Source: Acidobacterium sp. (GTDB lineage: Bacteria; Acidobacteriota; Terriglobia; Terriglobales; Acidobacteriaceae). Taken from it: a DNA stretch of 7,514 bases. How positions within the stretch are numbered: position 1 is the stretch's first letter; every line of letters begins with the position of its first letter. The position numbers and the translations under genes were made by a program. The notes under the pieces were generated by a model, which had not been told where the DNA came from, ran no database searches, and saw nothing but the letters and a program-made list of their open reading frames with translations. The stretch is taken from assembly GCA_003152595.1 (NCBI GenBank), contig PMAM01000173.1, forward strand, positions 1-7,514, read 5' to 3'. Below, in pieces: positions 5,962-7,514 of the stretch.

Positions 5962-6216
5962 CGGTATCTGAAATCCAGATTACCGGCTGGAAGGCCGGCC
6001 CGTTCATCCGGCAGCCATTCGTCCCGTAATTTCCACAAGCACGCATTTTAAAAGCGGATTTCCTCCCGCCCTGCGCGATACCCTGATAGCGAACCACCCA
6101 AGCCTCATTGTCCGTGCCGCAAATCCCGCCACCTGGGGCGCGGATCACCGCTGTGCCTCAGTCTCGCCGCTCGCGCGGCAGCAACACCCATTTCAATCGC
6201 GGTTCAGAGGAGAAGC
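5941..6216. other. Divergent recO/glutamine synthetase intergenic region with inverted repeats
   Basis: 276 bases with no convincing gene; a 66-codon GTG-started frame on the minus strand (5948-6148) has no family pattern. Visible structure: an imperfect inverted repeat GGTATCTG-N5-CAGATTACC (5963-5984, one bulged base); overlapping it, CCGGC-N6-GCCGG (5983-5998); and a GC hairpin GCCGC-TCGC-GCGGC (6166-6179), 37 bases before the glutamine synthetase ATG. Clear -35/-10 or sigma-54 boxes were not found. Both promoters must lie here or in the coding edges. Confidence 0.5.
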
Positions 6217-7514
6217 ATGTCGACGGAATATCGGAATTTCCTGGCGCTCTCGTACGATGAACTCGAGGAGCTCAACCTCAAAGCGAAGGATCAGCGCAGG
6301 AAGCGCATCGCGCTCGACAAAATTCAGGAAGAGCGGCTCAAGTACCTGACCGACCAGAAGGGCATCAAGGCGGTCACCGTGCTCTTTTGCGATCTTGAAG
6401 GCCGGCTGCACATGCTGGATTACGACAAGAAATTCCTGATCAAGAGCTACGACAACCTGACCTTCGACGGCTCCTCGATCCGCGGCTTCACTGCGCAGCG
6501 CGAGAGCGATCTGCGCCTCGGCATCGACTGGGGCTCGTTCTTTTTCGCCCCTGCCGATATCTTCGGCGCCGGCAAAGTTCTCGTCTTCGGCGACGTCATC
6601 GACAAGGGCGGAACGCCCTACGCCGGCGACACGCGCGGACTGCTCAAGACCTTCGCCAAAGAGCAGTTCGACAAGCACGGCTACACTCTCAACGCCGCCA
6701 ACGAAATCGAAGGCTTCCTCTTCGCCGGCATCGACGCCGAGCGCAATTTCCAAACCACCGGCCGCTTCGACTACGTCAATACCGGCGGCTACTACCACTC
6801 GCTGCCTGGCGATCCGCTGCGCACCTTCATCGATACCGTCGCCGAAGTCCAGCGCTCCATGGGCTTCGAAAACGAGAAGGATCACCCGGAGGTCGCTCCC
6901 TCGCAGTTCGAAATCAATTATGGATACGGCGAAGTGGTCGCCGCCGCCGACCAGATTCAGATCTACAAGCTCGTCTGCCGCCAGGCCGCGACCCGGCTGG
7001 GGATGACCGCGTGCTTCCTGCCCAAGCCGGTCGTCGGCGTCAACGGCAGCGGCATGCACACCAATGTCTCGATCAGCAAAGACGGCAAGAACCTCTTCTG
7101 GGATCCGAAAGGTGAAGAGAAGCTCTCGAAAGCCGGATGGGAATTCCTCGATCGGATTCTCACCCACGGCAACGACATCTGTCTGCTGCTGAATTCGAGC
7201 GTGAACGCCTATCGCCGCCTCGATCCGCACTTCGAAGCGCCCAACCAGATCAAAGCGTCGGCGGTGGACCGCGGCTCCATGATCCGCGTCCCCATTGGCA
7301 ACGAGCGTTCCATGCGCGTCGAGGTGCGTTCCGTCGCGCCCGACTCAAACCCGTACCTCGTCATGTTGTCGGTCTTCAAATCCGGCATCGAAGGCGACAC
7401 GTCGAAGATCGCCAACCTTCGTCAGGCGGAGCGCTACCTGCCCGACAACATCTACACGGCGTTGGAAGATTTCCGCAACTCCACCTGGACCACGAAGCTG
7501 CTGGGCGAGGACGT
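6217..7514 (+). CDS. glnA: Type I glutamine synthetase (C-terminus cut by window edge)
   Basis: The enzyme condenses glutamate and ammonia with ATP to form glutamine, the main entry of ammonia into biomass. A strong AGAGGAGA (6206-6213) precedes the ATG. 432 complete codons are present and the frame is open at the edge; only a short C-terminal part is missing. Landmarks: VTVLFCDLEG (53-62) opening the beta-grasp domain, FDGSSIRGF (83-91), GTPYAGDTRG (132-141), the metal-ligand segments NEIEGFLF (162-169) and EVAPSQFEI (225-233), the ATP loop VGVNGSGMH (273-281), NAYRRLDPHFEAP (330-342), and MRVEVRSVAPDSNPYL (366-381). The charged helical N-terminus of about 50 residues is longer than in E. 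coli GlnA, which reaches the equivalent strand near residue 17. Whether it carries an adenylylation site cannot be judged with confidence from this sequence. It is divergent from recO, with no nitrogen-regulation gene in view. Confidence 0.96.
   Translation, partial: MSTEYRNFLALSYDELEELNLKAKDQRRKRIALDKIQEERLKYLTDQKGIKAVTVLFCDLEGRLHMLDYDKKFLIKSYDNLTFDGSSIRGFTAQRESDLRLGIDWGSFFFAPADIFGAGKVLVFGDVIDKGGTPYAGDTRGLLKTFAKEQFDKHGYTLNAANEIEGFLFAGIDAERNFQTTGRFDYVNTGGYYHSLPGDPLRTFIDTVAEVQRSMGFENEKDHPEVAPSQFEINYGYGEVVAAADQIQIYKLVCRQAATRLGMTACFLPKPVVGVNGSGMHTNVSISKDGKNLFWDPKGEEKLSKAGWEFLDRILTHGNDICLLLNSSVNAYRRLDPHFEAPNQIKASAVDRGSMIRVPIGNERSMRVEVRSVAPDSNPYLVMLSVFKSGIEGDTSKIANLRQAERYLPDNIYTALEDFRNSTWTTKLLGED

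Noticed and set aside
4300..6051. 583-codon open frame on the plus strand
   Set aside because: It lies antisense to cysK and recO, whose protein families are certain. The product is Arg/His-rich with no domain pattern, a codon-bias shadow of GC-rich genes.
5948..6148. 66-codon GTG-started frame just upstream of recO
   Set aside because: No clear ribosome binding site or family pattern, and it ends seven bases before recO. Coupling to recO is conceivable but unsupported.
6193..7230. 345-codon open frame on the minus strand
   Set aside because: Exactly antisense to the glutamine synthetase gene; low-complexity Val/Ala/Glu-rich product typical of a shadow frame.

Overview
This GC-rich, densely coded window reads like the chromosome of a free-living bacterium, most likely an acidobacterium. 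That placement is an inference from protein style: a PDZ plus multi-membrane-span sensor, a TPR lipoprotein or periplasmic protein, and a glutamine synthetase with a helical N-terminal extension. It was not tested by any search. No rRNA, tRNA, IS element, CRISPR array or prophage gene was found.

Layout. Positions 1-1317 (minus) hold the N-terminal 439 residues of a membrane sensor (signal anchor, PDZ, many membrane spans, start of a cytoplasmic linker); its output domain lies outside the window. Upstream of it is a 321-base non-coding stretch with a nine-G run and a cluster of GAATTT sites. Next, at 1639-1740 (minus), is a short ORF with a near-ideal ribosome binding site that encodes a 33-residue single-span membrane protein. 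Divergent from it, 1893-2714 (plus) encodes an exported TPR protein.

The centre is a cysteine-biosynthesis locus: cysE (2739-3485, minus) and cysK (4135-5118, minus). A complete ChpS/ChpB-type (MazEF-family) toxin-antitoxin pair (3539-4119, plus) sits between them on the opposite strand. The CysE C-terminus ends in Gly-Glu-Gly-Ile, matching the kind of Ile-terminated tail by which CysE docks into the CysK active site, so the two enzymes probably form a cysteine synthase complex. The antitoxin start and the cysE start are only 53 bases apart. That gap holds a perfect AGTTATA-N6-TATAACT inverted repeat, so the antitoxin's own operator probably overlaps the cysE promoter region.

The right side has recO (5194-5940, minus; DNA repair), with cysK 75 bases downstream on the same strand. 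A 276-base divergent intergenic region with several inverted and direct repeats follows. The window ends in a nearly complete type I glutamine synthetase gene (6217 onward, plus), cut off by the window edge.

The best candidates for something undescribed are the 33-residue membrane protein, the regulatory overlap between the toxin-antitoxin cassette and cysE, and the repeat-rich leader of the sensor gene. The rest is ordinary housekeeping content.
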